Of a stretch of DNA of 64,000 nucleotides, positions 7,896 to 18,000 are shown one piece after another (the first letter of the stretch is position 1; each line of letters begins with the position of its first letter). The position numbers and the translations under genes are program-made. Location of the stretch: the NCBI GenBank assembly GCA_050952465.1, contig JBMNKZ010000009.1:62001-126000 (forward strand), given 5' to 3'. The notes beneath the pieces were generated by a model, which ran no database searches, was not told where the DNA came from, and saw nothing but the letters and a program-made list of their open reading frames with translations. Origin of the DNA: DUPU01 sp050952465. Lineage in GTDB: Bacteria > Bacillota > Dehalobacteriia > Dehalobacteriales > Dehalobacteriaceae.

Positions 7896-9168
7896 TTACG
7901 CAGTGGCCTGAAATATAAACCAGCCATCCCTGACCGAAAACTGGTATACACCGCCATGCTTTTCCACGATATGCACCATGCTTTTTGTGCCAAAGCCATG
8001 ACCCTGTTCTTTGGATACAGGGAGGCCCTGGTGGAATATGGGTTCTGTCTCAAAGCTATTGCGAATGTCAATGCACAGCTTGTTATTCTTAGAATACACA
8101 CGCAGCTTGATATAGCGTTCATTGCTGTCTGCAATATTTTCACAGGCATGAATGGCGTTTTCCAAAGCATTTGACAAGAGTGAACAAAGCTCGGTGTCGC
8201 TGAAGGTCAGGGAGTCAGGCAGCTTTGCATCTATCGTCAACATTATTCCCGATTGTTTTGCTTTGGCGGCGAAAGCGGACAAAATCAGATTGACGGTTTC
8301 GTTTTCGCAAAAGCGTATAGGTGTGATGGCTTCTATATCGGACTGGGCAGTCCGTAAATACTCTTTGATCTCCTCTATGTGTCCTTTGGAGGCCAGTCCC
8401 TGTAAAAGAGCGATATGGTGGCGCATATCGTGCCGAAAGGTCGCGGCGTTCTGCTGCATCTGCCGCAGAGAAGCAAACTCTGTTTGTGCCTGCCTAAACT
8501 GCATAACCAGCATATCCCGCTCTCTTTGGACCCGTGCTTGTTTTTGTGTTTCGGCATAGTAAAAGAGGACAAACACAAAATAGAATGCCGATGTCACGAA
8601 GGGCATGAATTGTACAGCCGCGCGTGTTCCGCTGTACATAAAATCGGTGTAAACAGTGGCGGCATAGTCGAACACATAGTAAAAAGCGGGCATGGCGCCA
8701 AACAGCAAGCAGGATTTAACTGAGCGTTCCAATAGATGCTGCACAGATTTCACCGCATATTTCTGCAGGAAATAGTACATCAGAAACGCGGTCCGCAATA
8801 TAACCCACATGGTTCATAGAAGCACTGTTAAAAGCGACCCCCAAAACAGTACCGATCCAACGGGGAGGCTGGCAGCACAGGAAGGAGACAAACATACTTG
8901 TCAGCGAAATCAACCACGGGCGCTTTACGTAAAGGGCGATAAAAACAACCACCGGCAAATGAGAAAGCAGCGGATATATTTTTACCGTTACAGCCATACC
9001 CCATGTCCGCAAGCAAAAGATCTGTAAAATAAATAATATTAAGGTAAAGCACCCAAGAGCCAGATAATTTTTCCGTGTAGGTGGCATTCCGGCGAAGCTG
9101 ACCGCAATCGCTGCACCGAAGAGCAGGGCAATAAAATAACGAGAAAATTCAATGGCAGTTGCTATCAT
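7896..9168 (-). pseudogene. GHKL sensor histidine kinase (AgrC-like), frameshifted
   Basis: Read on the minus strand from ATG 9168, behind GGAGGGGG. The first part is a membrane domain with several hydrophobic segments. The frame must shift by one base near 8790-8812 (an extra G in a GGG run would do it) to join the second part. That part has more membrane helices, the phosphoacceptor box FRHDMRHHIALLQG, the N box LLSNALENAIHACE and the G box GHGFGTKSM, and ends at 7896. The start overlaps the regulator stop region, the usual pairing for LytTR/GHKL systems. Unless the shift is an assembly error the kinase is inactive. No agrB/agrD-type peptide genes are seen nearby. Confidence 0.8.
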
Positions 9169-9172
9169 TTGC

Positions 9173-9900
9173 TTATTCCCCCTCCATTTGATAATTCAGA
9201 TACTGCTGCCTAATCTCCCGCGCCTTGCCCTGTGCAACAGGGACAGAGGAAAGGTTCTGTAAGGTTATCTGATGATTTTCGATGGTATCCACATACTGCA
9301 TATTCACAAGATAGGAGCGGTGGGGTTTGATAAAACACCCATATTTCAGAAGACGATCGCAGACGGAGGAAAAGGGTTCCCTACATTCGATTACCTTGCC
9401 GGAGCGCAGGTGATACAACACATTTCTGCCCATGAACCTCGGACAAAAGCCAAATTGGAGATCAGTATTTTTTGAATGCCCTCCGTGCTCTTTACGATAA
9501 GCGCATCCTCGTCTTTTTCCGCTTTTATCTGCTCCAGCACTTCGTCAAAGGTGAAGAATAGTTTTTCTTTTGAGATAGGCTTTAGTACATAGTTTATGGC
9601 TTTCACTGAATAGCTCTCCAAAGCAAACTCAGGCGATGATGTAAAGAATAAAATTGGCGCGGTTTTGTCGAAACCACGGATTTCCTTTGCCACATCAATG
9701 CCCATAAAGCCCGGCATAATGATATCCAGACAGTATATATCAAACCGCTTTCCTTTTTCCAAGGCCGAAACCAGCTCAAACCCGTTTGGAAAGACAGCGT
9801 ACTCGCAGCAAAAATTTTTTGATGCTCTATATAGGTCTATAAGCTGTACCATATTGGATAGCTCGTCAATATTATCATCACATACCGCAATCTGCAGCAT
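9173..9900 (-). pseudogene. LytTR-family response regulator, frameshifted
   Basis: Minus strand, best start ATG 9900 behind GGGGGAG. The receiver domain is intact (CDDN at residues 7-10, phosphoacceptor Asp59 in CLDIIMPG, then LKPISKEKL). The frame then changes near 9433-9450 to enter a LytTR DNA-binding domain (GRNVLYHLRSGKVIECREPF, IKPHRSYLVNM) that ends at 9173. The frames differ by -1, and no slippery heptamer sits at the junction, so an indel or assembly error is likelier than recoding. LytTR regulators bind paired direct repeats; such repeats lie 80-110 bases upstream of this gene and again before other genes of the island. Confidence 0.8.
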
Positions 9901-9981
9901 AAGCACTCCCCCATTTCTACATTATTCTTTTTCTCCAAGCTAAGTTTACCATAAAATTATAAAAGTTGAATTCCCGAAACT

Positions 9982-10050
9982 ATGATTCATGTCAAAAAAA
10001 ACATGTTTCATGCAGCGGACGGTTTTTTCAGAGAAATTCCTGATAGATTG
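9982..10050 (+). promoter_or_regulatory. Surface-island promoter element, copy 1 (LytTR-type direct repeats)
   Basis: ATGATTCATG (9982-9991) and ATGTTTCATG (10003-10012) start exactly 21 bases apart, two helical turns. A conserved stretch GCAGCGGACGGTTTTTTC follows, then TGATAGATTG at 10041, which could serve as -10. There is no good -35, as expected of an activator-dependent promoter. The element lies between the divergent regulator gene and the first surface-protein gene. Confidence 0.6.
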
Positions 10051-10100
10051 AACGTGGAGAAATAAATGTTATTTCGTTCAATTAAAAAGGAGGAAAAATT

Positions 10101-10160
10101 ATGAAGAACCGCAGTTATTGCCTTGCTGCAAAAGCAAACCACACAGCTGTTCCTTTGTAG
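10101..10160 (+). pseudogene. 19-codon ORF stub: old gene start cut by a transposase relic
   Basis: A perfect ribosome site (AAAAAGGAGGAAAAATT) leads into ATG 10101, which reads MKNRSY and then runs into sequence that is the antisense of a transposase remnant, ending at TAG 10158. The start is probably what is left of the gene originally driven by promoter copy 1. I see no reason to call the 19-residue product functional. Confidence 0.5.
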
Positions 10161-10645
10161 CTTGGCGGACATCTGTAACGGTGTTCACAGTTTTTACATA
10201 CGTCTGTATGACAATGGGCAACTGACTGACCATTTTAATAACTTGGCGTAGATCGGTTTTGGGCCATTGGGACATAAGATGATGATTTCTTTTTTTCATC
10301 AAATTCAAAGTCGGTAGCAGGTATTTTATCGCTTGGACATCTTCCCGTCATATCAGTAAGTTGAATTCTACATCTTTTATATTGCCGATGGGATCCTCAC
10401 AGTAATATCCCCCATCGACAGTAATTTTTCACAATTAGTGTTTTCTTTGATTACTGGGATTCTATCCTTAATAAAGTCCACATCATTTTTTATGTTGGGG
10501 GCAACAGCATAGTCAGTAATCAACTGAAACGGATTTTTTTGTCACAGTTTTCCGCAATATTTGCCACATATCCGCTTTGACTTTTACCGTTCTTGTTTCT
10601 GAAGGTAGCATCTTCATCATGCGCCGATTGTAGAGAGTGTTTTAT
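10120..10645 (-). mobile_element. Decayed IS1182-family transposase fragment
   Basis: On the minus strand the first part reads HDEDATFRNKNGKSQSGYVANIAENC, shown here in pieces: DATFRNK, GKSQSGYVANIAE. It matches the DATYRxKxGxxxxGYVANVVE block of IS1182-type transposases. After frame changes come PADKFEFDEKKK-like text and a cysteine cluster reading CKNCEHRYRCP. Several frameshifts and stops show it is dead. No terminal inverted repeats could be identified by eye, so the ends are approximate. Confidence 0.65.
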
Positions 10646-10723
10646 TTGTCAAATTGAAGAACTTTACTAAAAATTACCAATGTGTTGGAAAAACTATGCT
10701 GACTAAGGAAGAAAGGTGGAATT

Positions 10724-12094
10724 ATGAGAGAAGGGTATATGAAACATGGAAAGCGGCTGCTCATTCTGATCTTGGTGACATTAATATTCCTCGCCTTTGG
10801 ACTTACTGCATCTGCCGCAAACAATCAAGAGAGTACTGATGCATTTGATGCAATCGGTATCGACACTTCTACACCGGAGGGTGTGGACTTAAACAGTACG
10901 GATAACCCCTATGGCAAGGACAGGGTAAACATCCTGCCGGTGTACGAGCTGTTTGAGGGTTCCGTTAACTCGACTGATGCCAAGCAGAAGGCCAAGCTCT
11001 ATGGACACGAATCTAAAATGCTGGTTGATCAAGGAACATTCTATGGTAATCAAGGTGTCTCAAAAGATTCAGCAACTGGACTCACCCCTGGCGGCTACTC
11101 TGCTTATGCCGCTGCTCAAGGTGATTTTACCGGCAGTGCACAGGATGACATGGTTGTTACCGTAGCGGCAGGGAACTGGGACACCTCCTCGGCTGATAAT
11201 GCTACTGCCAAGGGTGCCCACGCCGGTATCTATCTCTACGTCACTAACCCTGTGACCGGCGCAACCAGTTCGGTAAAGCCCTTGTTAAAGACCGATTCCT
11301 TTATCGGCAACATCGGCAGGTACCAAGAAGAAGATTTCAGTGAAGCACCATATCAGCTGCAAAATTACCTGCAGGTAGAAACCGGCGACTTTGACGGCGA
11401 CGGGATCGATGAGATCGTTGTTTATATTCCTCAAGGCGGGGGCGGTGGCTCCGCTACCTCCAACTCACGGGTGGAAGTTTATAAGTTAAACTATACAAGC
11501 ACACCCGGCGATACACCTGAGAGCAACTATCTTAATATGGGCAAGTGGGAAAAAGCCTGGACTTATTCTTTTTTTGAAGGGTATTATGTTTCCAACATGG
11601 TTTCCTTGCTGGCCGGGGATTTCAACCGGGACGGCACGGATGACCTTGCCATGACCTGGGGAGTATACTACAGCAAAGATTACAAGAACAATTCCAAGGC
11701 AGTTATCCTCTACGGTGATGACAAAAACAAGATGCTGCAGAAAGATAAATGGTTTGATCTAAGCTATGGCAACAGTCAGATCGTCCGGGCTGCCTTTGCC
11801 TACGGAGATGTGAACGGTGACAATACCAGCGAGGTTATCCTGGGCGGCCAGTCGGAGGACGATATCAACAACGGCATCATGGATACCCGTATTATCAATA
11901 TGTATACATATAACGGTGATCTGGACAGCTTCATCCCATATTCCTCCAATAACTTTAATTTGGTAGAATTCGAGGATGAGAATGGTGAAATGCAGCCACG
12001 AGGCGACGGCAAGTACTACAGTTCACCCGCAATGGCTGCCAATATCGCTGCCGTCCGCTTAGGGGGAAAGGCACTGACTATTACATTTACCTAG
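10724..12094 (+). CDS. Giant S-layer surface protein 1, N-terminal part (zero frame)
   Basis: Starts at ATG 10724 behind AAAGGTGG with a clear signal peptide (LLILILVTLIFLAFGLTASAA). The 456 zero-frame residues contain FG-GAP/VCBS-like calcium-binding repeats: GDFTGSAQDDMVV, GDFDGDGIDEIVV, GDFNRDGTDDLAM and GDVNGDNTSEVIL, as in integrin-type beta-propellers. The frame stops at TAG 12092-12094, but the homologous text continues in the -1 frame directly from a G GGA AAG heptamer at 12064-12070. Read with a -1 slip the junction is RLGGKGTDYYIYLD and joins the next entry into one product of about 3,080 residues. Without the slip the result is a secreted 456-residue propeller fragment with no wall anchor. 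Confidence 0.85.
   Translation: MREGYMKHGKRLLILILVTLIFLAFGLTASAANNQESTDAFDAIGIDTSTPEGVDLNSTDNPYGKDRVNILPVYELFEGSVNSTDAKQKAKLYGHESKMLVDQGTFYGNQGVSKDSATGLTPGGYSAYAAAQGDFTGSAQDDMVVTVAAGNWDTSSADNATAKGAHAGIYLYVTNPVTGATSSVKPLLKTDSFIGNIGRYQEEDFSEAPYQLQNYLQVETGDFDGDGIDEIVVYIPQGGGGGSATSNSRVEVYKLNYTSTPGDTPESNYLNMGKWEKAWTYSFFEGYYVSNMVSLLAGDFNRDGTDDLAMTWGVYYSKDYKNNSKAVILYGDDKNKMLQKDKWFDLSYGNSQIVRAAFAYGDVNGDNTSEVILGGQSEDDINNGIMDTRIINMYTYNGDLDSFIPYSSNNFNLVEFEDENGEMQPRGDGKYYSSPAMAANIAAVRLGGKALTITFT
12064..12070 (+). promoter_or_regulatory. Candidate -1 slippery heptamer G GGA AAG
   Basis: In the zero frame the codons are GGG GGA AAG GCA. The heptamer GGGAAAG has the X XXY YYZ form and lets both tRNAs re-pair one base back. 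It is the sequence used by phage lambda for the G/GT frameshift. The -1 frame is exactly the one used by the downstream reading frame. Downstream structure is weak: only a 5-bp ATTAC/GTAAT stem is seen. A one-base deletion in the GGGGGAAA run is the alternative. Confidence 0.5.
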
Positions 12095-15000
12095 ACAGCG
12101 TAATTTATGCTTACGGTAATAATGGCCTGGAAATATATGATATGCTGGAAGACAATCAAGACGGTGGTGCTCTGGCTACTTTCTATAATAATTCCCGTTT
12201 AAACGGTGTTACCAATCCAACACCGGCTCAGCTGGAAATGGCCAGATATTATGTGGAATATGGTGCCATATCAGGGGATTTTACCGGTGACAGCAAGGAA
12301 AACCTTCATGTCAGCCAGTATTTTCTCTTACAAGAGTTTAAAACCACCTGGGAGGAAACTGTTTGGCAAAAAATGAGCAAGCGTTACTGGTGGTTCTGGA
12401 CTAGGGCATGGTGGAGTAAAACCTCAGTGACCCATGAGCAAGACTATACCATTGACGGTGATTTTAATGTTTATGCCTTCTATGCTGTAACCAACGGAGA
12501 TGGCACCATCACCGGCATGAATACGAGAAAAATATATGACGGTTTGAAAAATCTGGACAAGTATTACTGCCTTGTTAATACCGATAATGATACCTCATTT
12601 ATGAAGTATACCGGGAACCATTACGTAGTTTACACAGATCCGGAGGTATTGGCGGTAATTGCTTCGGCTCCATACTTTAATGATGTGAGGAATATGGAAG
12701 GCGGAGACGATCATGTGGGTAACTCCGAGACCAGCTATAGTTCCTCCACAGGCAGTGAGCAGGGCTCATCTACCTCCAACACCATTTCTGCTGGTGCTTA
12801 TTTCGGCATTGATGCAGATGTCACTGTATTTGGCGTTAAAGTGGCCAGCTTTGAAATGGAGACAGAGTACAGCCATGGCTGGACATGGGAAACGGAAAAG
12901 AGTTCCTCCATGGAACAGACTATCACCTACGGCACTGCTGCCGGTGAGGATGCGGTGGCCTTCTACTCTATTCCCATGGAGGTCTATGAGTATACCCTTT
13001 ATACTCCCATTACAAACAGCAACAATCTGATCACTGGTTATGAAGAGCAGACTATGACGGTGAACATACCTCATACTGCTGCAGTTTCTGTACTTTCTCT
13101 TGATAAATATGAATCTATCGCAGCAGATTATCCCGAGCTGCCCCGGATTTCCGGTACGGTACTCACCCATGAAATTGGTGATCCCTCTACCTATCCTGTC
13201 AGTGCAAACGGATACAGAGATGCCGAAGTGTACAATGGTAACTGGGCTGCAGTGGGCTATGGCAACGGGTACATCTCTCAGGAGATTGCCATGGGCACCG
13301 GCACCACCAAAAGTTACAGTCAGACCAATTCTTTCAGTTTCAAGATTGGCGGCGGTGTGGGCGTAGTTAAAGCCGGTGTCACCGTAGGTACTGAGTGGGG
13401 CAGGGGTACTGCTACTACCACTACAGAAGGGTCAACCTTCTCAGCAACCATTGTCAATATGCCGGCAGGAACAGAGGATTACGGATATTACTATGCTTGG
13501 AAGCTTTTTACATATAATTATTCCGACGGGAGAACCTCATTCCCGGTAGTCAATTTTTTGGTAACTGATGTCACAGCTCCTCCTAAAGTGCCTGCTGACT
13601 TTGATTGGGACATTGAGACTACCTCAAATACTTCCGTTGATCTGACTTGGAGCTATTCGGGAAATGCATCTGCCTTTGCTATTTATCGGGAATACAGCTT
13701 CTCCGGAAGCAGCGGCATGGTGAAGATTGCTGAAGTAGCTGCCTCCGACAGCGAGTATTATGATGAAGCAACTAATTCCCGAGGATACCGTTATACGGTG
13801 GAAGGTTTAAGCGCTTACCAGAACTATAATTTCCAGATTCAGGTCATCGGGACGTCCCAACCGACAACAAGCGCTCCCGGTGTGATGCTGCAGACTCGAA
13901 CCAAAACTGACAAAGGCTATCCTGATTTGGCGCTGAGCACTTCGAACCTGCTGGTCTATCCGGATGCGGTGGGAACAGTCACCCTGGGCGTCAGCTATAA
14001 CGATGTAGACGGCAGCAATGCCTATAAAGCTGTGCTCTATCAGTGGCAGAAACTGGTTGATGGGCATTGGATAAATGCAGGTAGCAACAGTGATTTTACC
14101 ACTGCTACTATGCGCATTCGTAATGCCGGTATGTCAACGGAAGGTAAATACCGCTGCCGGGTTAATGTTATATTCTACGACGCCGAGAGAGGTGATGAAT
14201 ATTATATTACCGCTTTCTCCGACACGGTAAACGTGAGCTATTCCAAGCGTACCTCCCGGGTGCGGAATGCTATATCGGCGACTTACAGCAATGACGTTTC
14301 AAAGCCCATCATTTCGGTTGATATAGAAAACACCCATGGGGACAGCGCGGCGGCGCCCACTGGTACGGTTACCTTCTTTATCCAGGGTGTTGACTATATT
14401 AAGAGCTATGATGTGAATTTGGTTCCGGTGACAGGCAATACATATGCTACTGCCACCCTGTCATCAGCTAATATCTCAGCACTCCCTGACGGAATCTACG
14501 AAATCACCGCTTACTACGGCGGCAGCCGCATTTTCCGTTCCACAGAGTCTGAGCCTGTGATGTATAAGTCCAGCAGCAGTGACGGTTACTGGCTGGAACT
14601 CAGTGAAAAGGCTGTTTATGGAGATGATATTACTCCAACCCTGTATTTGGTAACAGGTTATGGGGTAGATGCAACAAAAACATCCGTTAATGAGGATGTT
14701 TATGGAGTGACCTATGATGTGAGCAACACGGCAGGCTGGGTCAGCGGATCCCGCATCACTGCCAAAGCAGTGGGTAGTTATACGGTCACCGCAAGTGTGG
14801 ATGGTACCGGGGTGGCATCAAAACAAATCACCGTATCTCCATATCAACTGACCCTTGCTGCACCAACCTATACTCATACGGCAAACACAGCTATCGTGGA
14901 GCATCCTGCCGTAGGTAAACTTAAGGCCTATAACACTGTTACCATGCAGGAGATTAGTTCTTTACCTAACGGCGACACACTGGAAAGTCTGGGTCTCTAT

Positions 15001-18000
15001 GTTAAAGCGATTAACTCAGCCTTCAAGGAAGGCACAATTTTAAGACATGACCCTGATTCCCATGATGAGCCTGGTGGGGTACCCCCTAACGGCGATCTGT
15101 GGTTCTACTCCCCCGGTAAGTATACATTGATGGCTGCACCGGGAGGCAGTGCTGATCCTGTTAAACTGTCCAACTATCAGATTACCAATACAGCCGGTAC
15201 ATACATTCTCACTGCGGCAACTTTCGGAGTGCATCCAACTGCCCTTCTCTTGAACGGTCAGGTTCGGGGCACGGTTGAGGTCACTTCCCCGGTAGGTTTT
15301 GAACCAGGGACAGAGTACCAAAACGGCACTAAGGTTACCTTCAGAGCCACTCCCTATGATGGCTATGAAGTAAAATCATGGTACATTGCCAACAGCTCAG
15401 AAGGTCTTAACTCTGCCGAACCTTATCAGATGGCAGGGGGCAACTACACGGGGACATATTTAAACTACACTATGAATTCCGAGCCGCTGTATGTAGCCGT
15501 AGAATTCCGAGTAGCACAAAAAAGTATTAACTTTGGACCTAACTTCGACACCTTTGGCACGGTGACATGTGACAGTTCACCCTTTTTGACCAGCGGTGCT
15601 TTTTTCCAAACCGGCACCTCTTATACCTTTACTGCTACTCCTGAAGAAGGCTATAAATTCGTAAACTGGGTTGTGAGCGGTGCCGCGTCCTATACAGACA
15701 CGACTAAGAAAACAATTACTGTTACCAGCGGCAGCACCAGTATTAATCTGCGCGCTGTCTTTGAACGGGAGAAATATGTATTGACCTTAGTCGGTGATTT
15801 GCAGGCGAATTATTATGATGACACTGATAACAACAGTAATACGCCGGATGAGAAGGTTGTCGTCCTTACCGGAGCCTCCATACCGGGAGATAAGAGTGTT
15901 GTTGTTGAGCCAAAGAGTGGTTACTATGTGGAAGAATGGTATGGTATTGAATGCACTGATCAGTTTTATACCTTCACCATAACGACCGATACTACCGTCA
16001 TAGCGGCTACTTATTATAATGGTTATGAAGTTTCCCTGACCACTATCCAGGCAGCCAATGGCAGTTCAACCGTTTCAGTAAATAAAGATATTTCTGAAGA
16101 CATCACCGGCGGAACGGAAATCGTCATTGAAGCCAAGCCTGCTTACGGCACAAGGTTTGCTGGTTGGAAAATAAACGGTGATGATGATTATCTGGATGAA
16201 TCAACAGATGCTCTTACCCTGTCGGCAAACGGCAGAAGACTCACCATCAAGGCAATCGGAAGCAATTACGATATAGAGGCTGTCTTTGAAAACAATGATC
16301 TATTTAATCTCACCCTAACTAAGGCTGCTTATGGCACAATGAACGTTACGGTGACCAATCCCACTTACGGTACAGTGAATAACCCCACTTACAGCTATGA
16401 TAGTGGAGAAGTAAGTACTATCCTTGCCGTATACAGAGGGGATGTTGTTAATCTAAGCACCACCCCGGCTAACGGGTTCCGGGTGATTTATTGGAAGGAA
16501 GACGCTACCACAACCCAGACTGATACTAATACCTGGTCCATCAGCAGCATTCAGGGGAATAAATCTATTGCGGTTGACTTCAGTTCTACCGGTTTCTACA
16601 CTGTTACCTATGCAGCAGAAGGCAGCGGCTCATTTTCTTCCGCGAGAATTGACGGCGTTCCCTTTGTCAGCGGTAACCAAAGTATGGGAGCGGGTAAAAC
16701 CATAAGCTTTGTGGCTAACCCGGCAGGCGGGAATATGCTGGACCACTGGACGGCTAACGGCGGGACAGTATTAAATTTTTATGGAAAGCCTCGGGTAGAT
16801 ATGGACTATAGTTTTGTGCTTAACCAGACCACAAACGTGAAGGCAGTATTTACTTCCTTGGCGCAGTACAGAATCGAAAAGTCCGGCGATCATGCCGCCA
16901 TGAAAGTCACTAGTGTCAGCCCAACAGATTATGCGGAAGGCAATGCAGATGCCGGTTACACCAAAGTTCGGTCAGGTGCTTATGCCAAGATGACCATTAC
17001 CCCGGAGAGCGGTTATTACATTTATGGTGTAACAGTAGCCGGCAATGGGGGAGGGTTCGATAAGCTCACTAAGGGTGAATATGTCCTTAACACGCCAACG
17101 GGTGAAAGCTGGACAGGGGAAATCTATGCTGTGACAGGTGACATCACCGTCACCGTTGACGCAAGGCCCATTCACCTGGTAACCTTTACTCCGGATGACA
17201 GCACCCTGTCCCTGGAGCTAGAAAGTATAGCGCCTTATGATTACACGGAAACTGCTGAATACACCACAGGCACCGGCACTTACTACGTGCGTGATGGATC
17301 AAAAATTGAACTGGGCATCACCCCGGATAGCGGTTATTATATCAATAGTACCTTAGTAACAGGCAATAACGGGAATTTCGATCAGCTTAATCAAGGCAGT
17401 TATGTTACAAATGCCCCAACAGGTGAAAGCTGGACAGGAGTAATTGATTCTGTTTCAGATGACATCACCGTTACCATTGATGCAAGGCCCATTCACCAGG
17501 TAACTTTTATACCTGATGACAGTACGGTGTCTATGGCGCTAAGCAATATCCAGCCCTATGGCTATACAGAAACTGTGGATTACACCACAGGCACGAGTAG
17601 CTACTATGTACGTGAGGGTTCAATAATGAATCTCAGCATCGCTCCCAACAGCGGGTATTATATCTATAGTGCTGTTGTAGAAGGTACTGAAGGAGAATTG
17701 GATGAGCTTAGTAAGGGTACCTATGTTCCAAATGCAGTGACCGGTGAAAGCTGGACAGGAGAATATACAGTCACAGAGAGTATGGGTGTTGCTGTTGAGG
17801 CGAAACATATCTTTGGAGTGACATTTACACCTGATGATAGTACTATAGCCATGAGGCTTAGCGCTATTCAACCTTATAATCACACGGAAACACTAGATTT
17901 CACCACAGGCACCGTTACATACAATGTGCGTGAGGGATCTAAAATAGAGCTGGGTATCACCCCTAATAATGGTTACTATATCAACAGCGCAACAGTAACA

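Noticed and set aside
9430..9450. Programmed frameshift in the response regulator
   Set aside because: The frames differ by -1 but no X XXY YYZ heptamer lies at the junction; an indel explains it better.
10101..10160. 19-residue Cys-containing peptide as an AgrD-like autoinducer for the nearby kinase
   Set aside because: Everything after the first six codons is antisense transposase sequence, and no AgrB-like gene is nearby.
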